A stretch of 64,000 nucleotides of DNA from an uncultured Blautia sp. (GTDB lineage Bacteria > Bacillota > Clostridia > Lachnospirales > Lachnospiraceae): contig CALBGI010000021.1 of assembly GCA_937893675.1 (NCBI GenBank), positions 79,867 to 143,866 on the forward strand. Direction: 5' to 3'. Of the stretch, positions 42,329-52,161 are shown piece after piece. Each line of letters begins with the position of its first letter. Positions within the stretch are counted from its first letter, which is position 1. The notes below the pieces were generated by a model, which made no database searches, was not told where the DNA came from, and saw nothing but the letters and a program-made list of their open reading frames with translations. The position numbers and the translations under genes are program-made.

Positions 42329-43144
42329 ATGCAAAATACATTTTTTTCACTGCCGGCGGATGTGTACAGAAACCGCCGGCTCATAGGAAAACTGGCAAAA
42401 AATGATTTCAAGACAAGGTATGCCGGCTCATATTTTGGCGCGGTCTGGGCTTTTGTGCAGCCGGTAGTCACGATTTTTGTCTACTGGTTTGTGTTTTCTG
42501 TTGGCTTCCGCTCCGATACAGGGGAGCTGGGCGTGCCTTTTGTGCTTTATCTGGTGGCCGGAATCGTGCCCTGGTTCTTTTTTCAGGATGCGCTTATGGG
42601 AGGGACCAATGCGCTTCTGGAATATAACTACCTTGTAAAAAAGGTGGTGTTCAACATCAGTGTGCTTCCGGTCGTAAAGATTCTGTCCGCGCTGTTTGTA
42701 CACTGTTTTTTTGTGGTGCTGACCGTGGTCCTTTATCTGCTTCACGGCCGTTTTCCGGATCTGTACTATATTCAGATTTTTTATTATACCTTCTGTGTCA
42801 TTGCCCTGGTGTTGGGACTGTGCTACGCGACCAGCGCGCTTGTGGTGTTTTTCAGGGATCTGACCCAGATCATCAGTATTCTTCTGCAGATCGGAGTATG
42901 GCTGACGCCAATCATGTGGATCGCGGAAACTTCCCTGCAGGGGAATCTGTTCCTGCAGAAGCTTTTGCAGTTTAATCCCATGTACTATGTGGTTTCCGGC
43001 TACCGGGATGTGTTTATCATGAAGCACTGGTTCTGGGAGCGTCCGGGCTGGACCTTATATTTCTGGGTGTTTACCGCTGCGTGCTATGTTCTGGGAAGCT
43101 GGATTTTTAACCGTCTGCGGGTTCATTTTGCGGATGTACTGTAG
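42329..43144 (+). CDS. Polysaccharide export ABC transporter permease (Wzm-type)
   Basis: A 271-residue ABC-2 permease with six membrane segments. The amphipathic N-terminus (LIGKLAKNDFKTRYAGSYFG, AVWAFVQPVVTIFVYWFVF) and TPIMWIAETSLQGN segment are typical of the Wzm/RgpC/TagG group that moves undecaprenyl-linked glycan out. It starts nine bases after rfbC and is followed by its ATPase. Confidence 0.93.
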   Translation: MQNTFFSLPADVYRNRRLIGKLAKNDFKTRYAGSYFGAVWAFVQPVVTIFVYWFVFSVGFRSDTGELGVPFVLYLVAGIVPWFFFQDALMGGTNALLEYNYLVKKVVFNISVLPVVKILSALFVHCFFVVLTVVLYLLHGRFPDLYYIQIFYYTFCVIALVLGLCYATSALVVFFRDLTQIISILLQIGVWLTPIMWIAETSLQGNLFLQKLLQFNPMYYVVSGYRDVFIMKHWFWERPGWTLYFWVFTAACYVLGSWIFNRLRVHFADVL

Positions 43145-43158
43145 AGAGAGGAAACAAC

Positions 43159-44460
43159 GTGGAAGACAGAAAAGTAATTCAGATCGAGCATCTGACAAAA
43201 ATGTATAAGTTATATGACAGGCCCTCGGACAGACTGAAAGAGTCCCTGGGCTTTTCCAAAAAAAAGAGATATCGTGAGCACTATGCCCTGCGGGATGTAA
43301 GCCTTACTGTGCATGAGGGAGAGTGCGTGGGAATCATCGGGACCAACGGTTCCGGAAAATCCACGATCCTCAAGATCATCACCGGCGTTTTGTCTGCAAC
43401 CGAGGGGACGGTGAAGGTGGACGGGCGTATTTCTGCGCTTTTGGAGCTTGGAGCCGGATTTAATTCCGAATATACGGGAATGGAGAATATCTATCTCAAT
43501 GGAACCATGATCGGATTTTCCAGAGAGGAGATCGACAGCAGACTTCAGCAGATCCTGGATTTTGCAGATATCGGAGATTTTATCCATCAGCCGGTCAAAA
43601 CCTACTCCAGCGGTATGTTTGTGCGCCTGGCGTTTGCCATTGCCATTAATATCGAACCGGAGATCCTGGTGGTGGATGAGGCGCTGTCGGTGGGGGATGT
43701 ATTTTTCCAGGCAAAGTGCTACCACAAGTTTGAGGAGTTTAAGAAACAGGGAAAGACCATTCTTTTCGTGAGCCATGATCTGAGCAGCGTGTCCAAATAC
43801 TGCGACAGAGTGGTGCTTCTGAACCAGGGCGTGAAGCTGGACGAGGGGACGCCAAAGGCCATGGTGGATATGTACAAACAGCTTCTGGTCCACCAGGAGC
43901 CGGTGAAGCAGCAGGAAACCACGGAGGAATCCCGGGAAGCTCCAAAGAGTGAAAACTGGCGGGAAGGCTTTTCCGTGAATCCGAATACCCTGGAATATGG
44001 AGACAAGCAGGCTGAAATTGTGGATTTTGTGGTGCTGGACGAGCATGACAGGCAGACCAATACCATCCACAAGGGAAGTCCCTTCACCATCAAGATGCGG
44101 GTTCATTTCAACGAAAACATTCAGCAGCCGATCATGGCGTTTACGTTCAAAAATATTCAGGGAACCGAGATCACGGGAACCAATACCATGTTTGAAAAAG
44201 CGCCGGTACAGCCCTGCGTGCCGGGGGACGAGTATGTGGCGTCTTTTACCCAGAATATGGATCTGCAGGGGGGAGAGTATCTGTTGTCCTTTGGCTGCAC
44301 CGGCTACTGCGGCGGCGAATTTACGGTGTTTCATCGCCTGTATGACGCCTGCAATATCACGGTTGTTTCCCACAAAAATACCGTGGGATTTTATGACATG
44401 AATTCCACGGTGACAGTGGAGAAGAATGGGGAGCGTACAGGAAACGGAGCCGTTCGTTAG
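43159..44460 (+). CDS. Polysaccharide export ABC transporter ATPase with glycan-recognition domain (Wzt-type)
   Basis: A 433-residue ATPase. Walker A GTNGSGKST, signature YSSGMFVRLAFA, and Walker B ILVVDEALSVGD are typical of the TagH/Wzt class. From about residue 278 a beta-sandwich Wzt C-terminal-like domain follows (VHFNENIQQPIMAF, GTEITGTNTMFE, YLLSFGCTGYCGG). In Wzt this domain reads a modified non-reducing chain end, so the neighbouring methyltransferase may place the cap. The start is GTG. Confidence 0.92.
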   Translation: MEDRKVIQIEHLTKMYKLYDRPSDRLKESLGFSKKKRYREHYALRDVSLTVHEGECVGIIGTNGSGKSTILKIITGVLSATEGTVKVDGRISALLELGAGFNSEYTGMENIYLNGTMIGFSREEIDSRLQQILDFADIGDFIHQPVKTYSSGMFVRLAFAIAINIEPEILVVDEALSVGDVFFQAKCYHKFEEFKKQGKTILFVSHDLSSVSKYCDRVVLLNQGVKLDEGTPKAMVDMYKQLLVHQEPVKQQETTEESREAPKSENWREGFSVNPNTLEYGDKQAEIVDFVVLDEHDRQTNTIHKGSPFTIKMRVHFNENIQQPIMAFTFKNIQGTEITGTNTMFEKAPVQPCVPGDEYVASFTQNMDLQGGEYLLSFGCTGYCGGEFTVFHRLYDACNITVVSHKNTVGFYDMNSTVTVEKNGERTGNGAVR

Positions 44461-44495
44461 GCAGTATTTTATAAAAAGATAAAAGGAGAAGCTTT

Positions 44496-45428
44496 ATGGA
44501 GGAAAAAATCGGGAAGGTGACCCTTGATCTGACCTGGTATTCGGGGGAGGATCTGTACAGCGACGGGGCAGCGGAGGAGCAGGAGCTTCTGGAAATCGCA
44601 GAGAGATATACAGAAGAAGAGCTCAACCATGTGATCGCGCAGCGCAGGAGCTGGCCGGTGCTTTACCATTTTTCGCATATCCGTCAGAATATCGTGCAGT
44701 GGCTTCCCATCCAAAAATCCCACAAGGTGCTGGAAATCGGATCCGGCTGTGGGGCAGTGACCGGGGCACTGGCGCGTCTTGCCGGTGAAGTCACCTGCAT
44801 TGAGCTTTCCAAAATGCGGAGCACCATCAATGCCAACCGGAACCGGGACTGCGGCAATCTGCGGATCCTGGTGGGGAATTTTCAGGATATTGAGGAACAT
44901 CTGGAGGAGACCTACGATTACATCACCCTGATCGGGGTGTTTGAATACGCAGAGGGCTATATCGGGACAAAAGAGCCATATCTGGAAATGCTTCGCCGGG
45001 TGTCCCGGCATCTGGCGCCGGGAGGCGTTCTGGTCCTTGCCATTGAGAACCGTCTGGGCCTGAAATACTGGGCCGGATGTACGGAGGATCATACAGGTCT
45101 GTTTTTTGAGGGTCTGGAGAATTATGCAAAGACCAGCGGGATTCGCACATTTTCCAGGGGAGAGCTTTTGCAGCTCCTGGAAAGAGCCGGGGACTTTTCC
45201 GTGGAATTTTACTATCCCTATCCGGATTACAAATTTCCCATGACGATTTATTCGGACAGCTATCTTCCGAAAAAGGGAGAGCTGAAGGGGAATTTCTGCA
45301 ATTACGACAGACCCCGGGCACAGTTTTTCGATGAGGCCAGAGTGTATGATTCCCTGGCAGAGAGCGGAATGTTCCGGGAACTGTCCAACTCTTTTCTGGT
45401 GCTTGCAAAAAAGGAGGCGGCAAAATGA
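44496..45428 (+). CDS. SAM-dependent methyltransferase of the polysaccharide cluster
   Basis: A 310-residue class I methyltransferase. The motif I loop is VLEIGSGCGAVTGALARLAG, with acidic CIELSKMRSTINANRN and motif IV-like YDYITLIGVFEYAEGYIG; APGGVLVLAIENRLGLKYWA is the post-core block. The target is probably a sugar of the exported chain, perhaps the terminal cap seen by the Wzt-type domain (inference). The stop overlaps the next start as ATGA. Confidence 0.82.
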   Translation: MEEKIGKVTLDLTWYSGEDLYSDGAAEEQELLEIAERYTEEELNHVIAQRRSWPVLYHFSHIRQNIVQWLPIQKSHKVLEIGSGCGAVTGALARLAGEVTCIELSKMRSTINANRNRDCGNLRILVGNFQDIEEHLEETYDYITLIGVFEYAEGYIGTKEPYLEMLRRVSRHLAPGGVLVLAIENRLGLKYWAGCTEDHTGLFFEGLENYAKTSGIRTFSRGELLQLLERAGDFSVEFYYPYPDYKFPMTIYSDSYLPKKGELKGNFCNYDRPRAQFFDEARVYDSLAESGMFRELSNSFLVLAKKEAAK

Positions 45429-48400
45429 GCAGGATCATTTATTCCAAATTTTCCAATGAGCGCTGCCGCAGGTTCGCCATCCGCACGGATATTGTGGAAG
45501 GGGAAAAAGAAAGATTTGTGGTGAAGCGCGCGGTGTACCCGGAGGGGGAAGCGCATGTAAAACAGCTGCCCCAGTGGAACGAGAAGCTTTCCGCATGCTA
45601 TGCACGCATTCCGTTTCAGGTCAACGCCTGCCAGCTCAGCGGAGATGGAGTGCGTCTGCAGTATGTGGAAGGGGAAACGCTGGAGGAGCATCTGGATGCC
45701 TTGCTGGAGGCAGGACAGACAGAGGAGGCGATCCGGCAGCTCAAGGCGTATCTGCATCAGATCGAATCGGTGTACAGCGACGAAGCGTTTTTTATGACAG
45801 AGGAATTTAAAGAGCTGTTCGGAGAGCCAGAGCTTCCGGAAGGACTTCGCTGCGGGGCAGTGACCAACATCGATCTTGTGTGCGAAAATCTGGTGCTCAC
45901 CGATCCGCCTACGGTTCTGGATTATGAGTGGACCTTTGATTTTCCGATTCCCTGCCGTTATGTGCTGTACCGGGTGATCCATTATTATACAGAGACGCAT
46001 ACAGTCCGGAAAGCGCTGGACAGCCAGGCACTTTTTGCTGCCTTTGGGATGACGGAGGAAGAGCGCGGGCTTTACGGGGAAATGGAAAAACGGTTTCAGC
46101 AGAGCCTGACCAAAGGCCATGTGCCGATGCGGGAGCTCTACGCGGACATGTGTCCGGGCATTATGGAAATGCGGCTGATCCACGAGGAAAAGCTGCAGGT
46201 GTATTTTTCCTTTGGAGAAGGCTGTACGGAGGAGAACTCGGTCAGGATTCCCATACGGAACAGCGAGCTGGAAACGGAGATCCCGCTTCCCAAGGGCTGT
46301 CTGGATGTGCGCATTGACCCGGGAAACAAGCCCTGCATTGCCCATTTTGCGCGGCTGGCCTTTGACGGGAAAGACGCATGTCTGTCGGGTGTTGAGACGA
46401 AGGATGGCCGCATGGAAAACGGCTGGTTTTATATTGTGGGCGGTGATCCGGCGATCCTGGGAATTCCGGTTCCCGAGGGTGCAGAGCTGCTCAACGTGAA
46501 GCTGACCCTTTATCACATGCCATTAGAGGCGATACAGCAGATAAAACCGGGAATTTCAGCAGAGCAGCAGCCGGTAACAGGAGAAATACCAGGCGAGGAA
46601 GCAGGGGAAGCGCCTGCGTGCGCCGGGACAGAAGCAGAAGCTCCAGAGCAGGCAGGGGAAGCGCCTGGACACCCGGAAGAGAATCAGCCGGAAACGTGCC
46701 AAAGGGAAGAGAGGACAGAGGCGCAGGCGCCTGAGGAAATAGAGAAGGAAACGACGGATATGGAAAAGAAAGAAGAAAAACAAAGAGACAAAAAGAAAAC
46801 AGAGGAATTTCAGGTCGTCCTGGACACCTGTGAATACCGGGAAGAGGAGAACGGCCTCTGTGTGCTGCGGGGCTGGATGTACACTGCAGACCAGGCGCCC
46901 ACCCTTCAGGTGCGGGCGGATTATGAGGAGATCGAGGGCAGTATGACGCGGTATGCGCGGCCGGATGTGCTGAAGGCGTTGCCGAAGCTTCCTTTTCCGG
47001 ACAGCAACGCCGGGTTTGAGATCCGCATTCCCAATCTGCGCGCTGTTTTTCAGAATGCAAAGACCCTTCGGGTGCGCATCTGCTGCGGGGAGGAAAACTT
47101 TCCGCTGATCCAGAAAAGCCTGGAGCAGGTAAAGGCAGAGTACGTGCAGGATTCTGTCCGCTATTTTATGGAGTGCGTGGAGCGGCGTCTGGACAAGGTC
47201 TACATCCAGGGCTGGTGTATCAGCACAATGGGAGAGCTGTCCATGCAGCTTTTGGACGAGGACGGAACGCTTCAGGAGGAAGCGCACTGGGGAAGCATGC
47301 GCCGTCCGGATCTGCCGGAGGTGTTCGGTGTGGAGCCGGAGAAATGCCATGGTTTTCTGGTGGAGGTTCCCAGGGCAAAGATCACAGCCAAAGAGCTGAC
47401 GCTGGTTTTTGACAACGGATATGTAAAAAAAGAAGAGCGCATCGACATGCGCAAATTTGACCGGGAGAACACCCGGGTGCACCGCATGGCCAAGGCGGTT
47501 CTGGGGAAGGGCAACCGCAGAAAAAGCAAGGATATTCTGTTTCAGCAGGGCATCCGGAGCTTTCTGGGATATTTGTGGGAGGAGTCAAGCTCCTTTGCGG
47601 ATGCTTATGGATATTACGAAAAGAAACACCGTGCTTCGGCCAAAGAGCTGAAGCGCCAGTCGGAGGAGGTCTTCTCTCCGGCGCCGCTTTTTTCTGTAGT
47701 AGTGCCTCTCTACAACACGCCCAGGGAATTCCTGAAGGCGATGGTGGATTCCGTGCAGAAGCAGAGCTACGGAAACTGGCAGCTTTGTCTTGCGGATGGA
47801 AGTCCGGATGACTCCATCCGGGCGTTTATACAGGAAAACTACGGTACCGACGAGCGCATTTGCTATCGCCATTTGGAGGAGAACAAGGGAATTTCCGGGA
47901 ATACCAACGCGGCCTTTGACATGGTGAAAGGAGATTACGTGGTATTTACCGACCATGACGACGAGCTTTCCCTGGAGGCCTTTTATGAAAATGCCTGCAT
48001 GATCCGGGAACATCCGGACGCGGAGCTTATCTATTCCGATGAGGATATCATGGATCAGGAGGGAAACCGGATCTATCCGCACTTTAAGCCGGACTTTAAT
48101 ATGGATTTCCTGCGCTGCAACAATTACATCTGTCATCTGGTGGTAGTGAAGAAAAGCCTTCTGGACAAGGTAGGCGGACTGAACAGCGAGCTGGACGGCG
48201 CGCAGGACCATGATTTTCTCCTGCGCTGCGCAGAGAACACAGAGCAGATCTATCATATTCCCAAGGTGCTTTACCACTGGAGAAGCCACGACGGCTCCAC
48301 AGCCGGCAACCAGGGAAGCAAGAGCTATGCGGTGGAGGCCTGCCGGAAAGCCCTGGAGCAGCACTACGCGCGCGTGGGCCTGAAAGCAACGCCGGAGTAT

Positions 48401-49303
48401 TCCGATGTATTTATCTTTTTTAAGACAAAATATCAGGTACAGGGAAATCCCAAGGTTTCCGTGCTCATTCCAAACAAAGACCACAAGGCGGATCTTCGCA
48501 CCTGCATTACCTCTTTGATGGAAAATACCACCTGGAAAAATCTGGAGATCATTGTGATCGAGAACAACAGCGAGGAAGAAGAAACCTTCGCTTATTACGA
48601 GGAGCTGAAAAAGCAGTATTCCAATGTGCAGGTGGTGCGCTATGAGGGAAGCTTCAACTATTCTGCGATCAATAATTTCGGCGCGCGCTACGCCACAGGA
48701 GACTATATTCTGCTCCTGAACAACGACACGGAAGCGCTGACGCCGGACTGGCTGGAACGGATGCTGGGGTATTGCCAGAGAGAGGACGTGGCCATCGCGG
48801 GCGCGAAGCTCCTCTACCCGGACAAAACCGTGCAGCATGCGGGCGTGGCAATCGGAGTGGGTGGCTTTGCCGGACATATTCTCACGGGATATGCGGACAA
48901 CTACACCGGCTATATGGGACGTCTCCTGGCTTCCCATGACGTGAGCGCAGTCACCGGCGCCTGCCTTCTGGTGAAGCGGGATATATATGAGCAGCTGGGC
49001 GGTCTGGACGAGGAGAATTTCGGCGTCGCCCTCAATGATGTGGACTTCTGTCTGCGGGCAAGAGAGCTTGGGAAGCTGGTAGTCTATGTGGCGGAGGCAA
49101 AGCTTTACCATTATGAATCCAAATCCAGAGGACTTGAGATCACACCGGAGAAGCAGAACCGGTTCCGCAAGGAAATACGAAGCTTCCAGCAGCGTCACAG
49201 AGAGATCCTGGAAAAAGGGGATCCCTACTACAATCCGAACCTGACGCTGGTGCGGGGCGATTGTTCCCTTCGAAGCGATTATGAGATAGTGAGAGGAATC
49301 TGA
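45425..49303 (+). CDS. Giant multidomain glycosyltransferase (kinase-like, beta-domain, two GT2)
   Basis: A 1292-residue protein. Residues 1 to about 245 look like a kinase-like fold (YVEGETLEEHLDALL, then TNIDLVCENLVLTDPP and TVLDYEWTFDFPIP, resembling the APH-type HxDxxxxN and D motifs with changes). A charged, Glu/Ala-rich linker lies at about 385-458. Beta-rich domains fill about 460-700 (LRGWMYTADQAPTLQVRADY and VYIQGWCISTMGELSMQLLD). Two GT2 domains end the protein: VVVPLYNTP with DHDDE and EDIM near 754, and VLIPNKDHK with LLNNDTEAL near 1011. It probably builds the exported polysaccharide. The kinase-like part could prime or phosphorylate the chain. Confidence 0.85.
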   Translation: MSRIIYSKFSNERCRRFAIRTDIVEGEKERFVVKRAVYPEGEAHVKQLPQWNEKLSACYARIPFQVNACQLSGDGVRLQYVEGETLEEHLDALLEAGQTEEAIRQLKAYLHQIESVYSDEAFFMTEEFKELFGEPELPEGLRCGAVTNIDLVCENLVLTDPPTVLDYEWTFDFPIPCRYVLYRVIHYYTETHTVRKALDSQALFAAFGMTEEERGLYGEMEKRFQQSLTKGHVPMRELYADMCPGIMEMRLIHEEKLQVYFSFGEGCTEENSVRIPIRNSELETEIPLPKGCLDVRIDPGNKPCIAHFARLAFDGKDACLSGVETKDGRMENGWFYIVGGDPAILGIPVPEGAELLNVKLTLYHMPLEAIQQIKPGISAEQQPVTGEIPGEEAGEAPACAGTEAEAPEQAGEAPGHPEENQPETCQREERTEAQAPEEIEKETTDMEKKEEKQRDKKKTEEFQVVLDTCEYREEENGLCVLRGWMYTADQAPTLQVRADYEEIEGSMTRYARPDVLKALPKLPFPDSNAGFEIRIPNLRAVFQNAKTLRVRICCGEENFPLIQKSLEQVKAEYVQDSVRYFMECVERRLDKVYIQGWCISTMGELSMQLLDEDGTLQEEAHWGSMRRPDLPEVFGVEPEKCHGFLVEVPRAKITAKELTLVFDNGYVKKEERIDMRKFDRENTRVHRMAKAVLGKGNRRKSKDILFQQGIRSFLGYLWEESSSFADAYGYYEKKHRASAKELKRQSEEVFSPAPLFSVVVPLYNTPREFLKAMVDSVQKQSYGNWQLCLADGSPDDSIRAFIQENYGTDERICYRHLEENKGISGNTNAAFDMVKGDYVVFTDHDDELSLEAFYENACMIREHPDAELIYSDEDIMDQEGNRIYPHFKPDFNMDFLRCNNYICHLVVVKKSLLDKVGGLNSELDGAQDHDFLLRCAENTEQIYHIPKVLYHWRSHDGSTAGNQGSKSYAVEACRKALEQHYARVGLKATPEYSDVFIFFKTKYQVQGNPKVSVLIPNKDHKADLRTCITSLMENTTWKNLEIIVIENNSEEEETFAYYEELKKQYSNVQVVRYEGSFNYSAINNFGARYATGDYILLLNNDTEALTPDWLERMLGYCQREDVAIAGAKLLYPDKTVQHAGVAIGVGGFAGHILTGYADNYTGYMGRLLASHDVSAVTGACLLVKRDIYEQLGGLDEENFGVALNDVDFCLRARELGKLVVYVAEAKLYHYESKSRGLEITPEKQNRFRKEIRSFQQRHREILEKGDPYYNPNLTLVRGDCSLRSDYEIVRGI

Positions 49304-49304
49304 C

Positions 49305-51743
49305 ATGAGAGAGCAGATGCTTAGGGTGGAAAAAGACCGGTTTCGTCTGGACGACCCCAATCTTTATCTGATCTGCGGAAGCATTCCCGAAAAAGGCCGG
49401 GTGGAGGCCTTTCTTGACAAAACGCCGCTGCCGGCTGCCGTGAAAGCCGCCGGGCGGGGGGATGCCATGGAACGCTTTGGCGCGGAGCATTTTTCCGGGA
49501 CAAGGCGTGTAAAGGTGTCTGTGAGCCTGCCGGAGGAGCTGGACAAATATCGGAGACTGTCCGTGTATGTGGAAGATTCCGGCAAAAAGACACTGTGGTT
49601 TCGCATTTCTGCGGCAGGGCTTGCCGCCGGCCGCGGGAAGCCGCAGTACTATGTGGATGACGAGCTGGTAGATTTTGAGGCGCGCACAGTAAAGCTTCGC
49701 GGCTGGGCAGCCGCCGGGGAGTCGGTGGAACTTTGCTTTTTGGATGAAAAGGGGCAGCCGGTGAAGGCGGAGATCGCGAGAAGCCGCCGCACGGATGTGG
49801 AGCGGATGTTCGGAGAGTGCACCCTTTCTCCGGACAGCGGATTTTACGCGCAGGTGCCCTTCGGGACGGCAAAAAAGCTCTTCCTGGTGATGAAGACTGC
49901 CCAGGGGGCCAAGGCGGTATACGGCATCCCTGTGGACAAAACAGGCATTCTTCTTGGCAAACTGGAGAAATGCTGCAAAAAGAGCCTCTCTTATGTGAGC
50001 GCCTACGGGGCTGCAGCGCTGGTGCGAAAAACGCTGGGAAGACTTCCGGAGAAGAAGCCGGCTGTGGAATATGAAAAATGGCTGGCGGTCCATCTGCCTT
50101 CGGCAGAGGAGCAAAAGCAGCAGAAAGAGACCGCGTTTCCCCGGCAGCCCAAAATCTCTGTGGTGGTGCCGCTCTACAAGACCAGGGAGGATTTTTTGCA
50201 GCAGCTGGTGGATTCTGTGAAAAATCAGACCTACGAAAACTGGGAGCTTTGTCTGTCTGACGGAAGCGGGAAGGATTCTCCCATCAGAGAGCTTCTGAAA
50301 AAGCTGGCAGAAGAAGAACCACGTATCCGTGTGGTGTTCCACGAGGAGCAGCTTCCCATTGTGCCCAATACCAATGCGGCCATTGCCGCGGCGACCGGGG
50401 AGTTTATCGCGTTTGCGGACCATGACGATATGCTGACGCCGGACGCGCTGTTTGAATGTGTGAGGGCGCTCAATGAAGCGCCGGAGACAGAGGCGCTTTA
50501 TTCAGATGAGGACAAGGTGTCGGCGGACGGAAAGCGGCATTTTCAACCTCATTTTAAACCGGATTTTAACCTGGATCTGCTGCGCTCCAACAATTATGTG
50601 TGCCATTTGTTTGTGGCAAAAAGAGCGCTTCTCGACAGAGCCGGACTTCTGCGGCCGGAGTATGAGGGCGCGCAGGATTACGATCTGGTTCTGCGGTGCG
50701 CGGAGAAGGCGGGAGGGCTTCTTCATGTTCCCAGGATTTTGTATCACTGGAGAACCCATGATAATTCCACCTCCGAGAACCCCCAGAGTAAGCTTTATGC
50801 CTTTGACGCAGGGCAGAGGGCGGTACAGGCGCACTTTGACCGGCTGGGAATCAAAGCGGAGGTTTGCCCGGGAGAGTATCTGGGAATTTACCGCACCCGC
50901 TATCAGCGGGATTATGACCCGCTGGTTTCCATTGTGATCCCCAACAAGGATCATGTACAGGATTTGGAGAGGTGTCTCGCTTCCATTGAAGAAAAGAGTA
51001 CCTACCGCAGCTATGAGATTTTGATTGTGGAGAACAACAGCGAGGAAAACGAAACCTTTGCCTATTATGAAAAGCTGGAACAGGAAAATCCCAGGGTCCG
51101 CGTGATACGCTATGAGGGTGGGTTTCATTATTCTGAAATCAACAATCTCGGTGCGCAGCACGCGGCGGGAGAGTATCTTCTGCTTCTCAACAACGATACA
51201 GAGGTCATCAGTGAAAACTGGCTGGAGGAGCTTCTGGGCTGCAGTATGCGGCCGGATGTGGGGATCACCGGCGCGAGGCTTTACTATGGGGATGACACCG
51301 TACAGCACGCAGGGATCATTCTGGGAGCCGGCGGGATCGCCGGGAACAGCTCTGCCGGGCAGAACTGGGAGGATGTGGGCGAGTTCCAGCGCCTGGTCTG
51401 TGCCCGGGATGTGAGCGCGGTGACGGCGGCCTGCCTCATGGTGCGAAAAGCAGTGTACGAGCAGGTGGGCGGCCTGAGTCCGGAGCTGCCGGTAGCCTTT
51501 AATGACGTTGATTTTTGCCTGAAAGTGCAGAAAGCAGGATACCGGGTGGTCTATAACCCCTACGCAGAGCTTTACCATTACGAGTCAAAGTCCAGAGGGG
51601 CGGAAGATACCCCGGAGAAAAAAGAACGCTTTGCCCGGGAGATTGCCTTTATGGAATCCCGTTGGGGAGAGGTGCTGGCAAAGCCGGATCCCTATTATAA
51701 CCCGAATCTTGCAGAGGTGGGAGAGGGTTACGGCAAGGCGTAA
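49305..51743 (+). CDS. Large double-GT2 glycosyltransferase
   Basis: An 812-residue protein. An N-terminal beta-rich region (RTVKLRGWAAAGESVELCFL) is shared with the previous gene, followed by two GT2 domains: VVVPLYKTREDFLQQLVDSV with DHDDML near residue 284 and VIPNKDHVQDL with LLNNDTEV near 541. It is about 60% alike in layout to the C-terminal half of its upstream neighbour, so they arose by duplication. GAGAGGA precedes ATG 49305. It completes the glycan-assembly set. Confidence 0.88.
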   Translation: MREQMLRVEKDRFRLDDPNLYLICGSIPEKGRVEAFLDKTPLPAAVKAAGRGDAMERFGAEHFSGTRRVKVSVSLPEELDKYRRLSVYVEDSGKKTLWFRISAAGLAAGRGKPQYYVDDELVDFEARTVKLRGWAAAGESVELCFLDEKGQPVKAEIARSRRTDVERMFGECTLSPDSGFYAQVPFGTAKKLFLVMKTAQGAKAVYGIPVDKTGILLGKLEKCCKKSLSYVSAYGAAALVRKTLGRLPEKKPAVEYEKWLAVHLPSAEEQKQQKETAFPRQPKISVVVPLYKTREDFLQQLVDSVKNQTYENWELCLSDGSGKDSPIRELLKKLAEEEPRIRVVFHEEQLPIVPNTNAAIAAATGEFIAFADHDDMLTPDALFECVRALNEAPETEALYSDEDKVSADGKRHFQPHFKPDFNLDLLRSNNYVCHLFVAKRALLDRAGLLRPEYEGAQDYDLVLRCAEKAGGLLHVPRILYHWRTHDNSTSENPQSKLYAFDAGQRAVQAHFDRLGIKAEVCPGEYLGIYRTRYQRDYDPLVSIVIPNKDHVQDLERCLASIEEKSTYRSYEILIVENNSEENETFAYYEKLEQENPRVRVIRYEGGFHYSEINNLGAQHAAGEYLLLLNNDTEVISENWLEELLGCSMRPDVGITGARLYYGDDTVQHAGIILGAGGIAGNSSAGQNWEDVGEFQRLVCARDVSAVTAACLMVRKAVYEQVGGLSPELPVAFNDVDFCLKVQKAGYRVVYNPYAELYHYESKSRGAEDTPEKKERFAREIAFMESRWGEVLAKPDPYYNPNLAEVGEGYGKA

Positions 51744-51781
51744 CATATTTTTGAGAGAAAAGGGGCAGGCCATCTTATTAC

Positions 51782-51979
51782 TTGTACGCCCTACGGCCTC
51801 AATACCCACCGTCTGCTGGTGGAAGGGAGCGCATCTCCTACACCCCGGAGGTGGAAGAAGAGATTGCTGAGGCAGAAGCGCCCTTTTCCCTGAAAGACTG
51901 GTGGTGGGCGGCACTGTCTCTGGTACTGCTCGTCCTTATGGCAGTGCTGCTGGTGCGGTATGTGCGGGCAGGAAAATAG
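51782..51979 (+). CDS. Small single-TM protein or gene remnant
   Basis: A 65-residue reading frame from TTG 51782 with an acidic stretch (YTPEVEEEIAEAEAP) and one membrane segment (WWAALSLVLLVLMAVLLVRY), ending YVRAGK. The frame is open back to 51755 with no ATG. No clear ribosome site is seen. It may be the 3' end of a lost gene; it is at the end of the glycan cluster. Confidence 0.4.
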   Translation: MYALRPQYPPSAGGRERISYTPEVEEEIAEAEAPFSLKDWWWAALSLVLLVLMAVLLVRYVRAGK

Positions 51980-52050
51980 AAATTTTAGAGAAGCTTCACA
52001 AAATCCCATTGCAGAAAACAGAAAAGACGCGTAAAATAAAAGTATACAGA

Positions 52051-52110
52051 AGACAAACTTTCCGAGGCTGGAACTGCTCCTGAAAATCCGTGCTGGAACG
52101 TTTGTCTTTT
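52051..52110 (+). terminator. Terminator-like hairpin before the Rpn-family gene
   Basis: AGACAAAC (52051-52058) pairs with GTTTGTCT (52100-52107), followed by three more T. The loop is long (41 bases), so it is moderate evidence. Confidence 0.45.
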
Positions 52111-52161
52111 GCGCTTTCCCGGACATGTAAACTGCATGTGTGCAGGGAAAGAGAGGCAACT

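Noticed and set aside
47585..49360. Minus-strand frame of 591 codons
   Set aside because: It is antisense to the glycosyltransferase domains of the 1292-residue protein and carries no motif.
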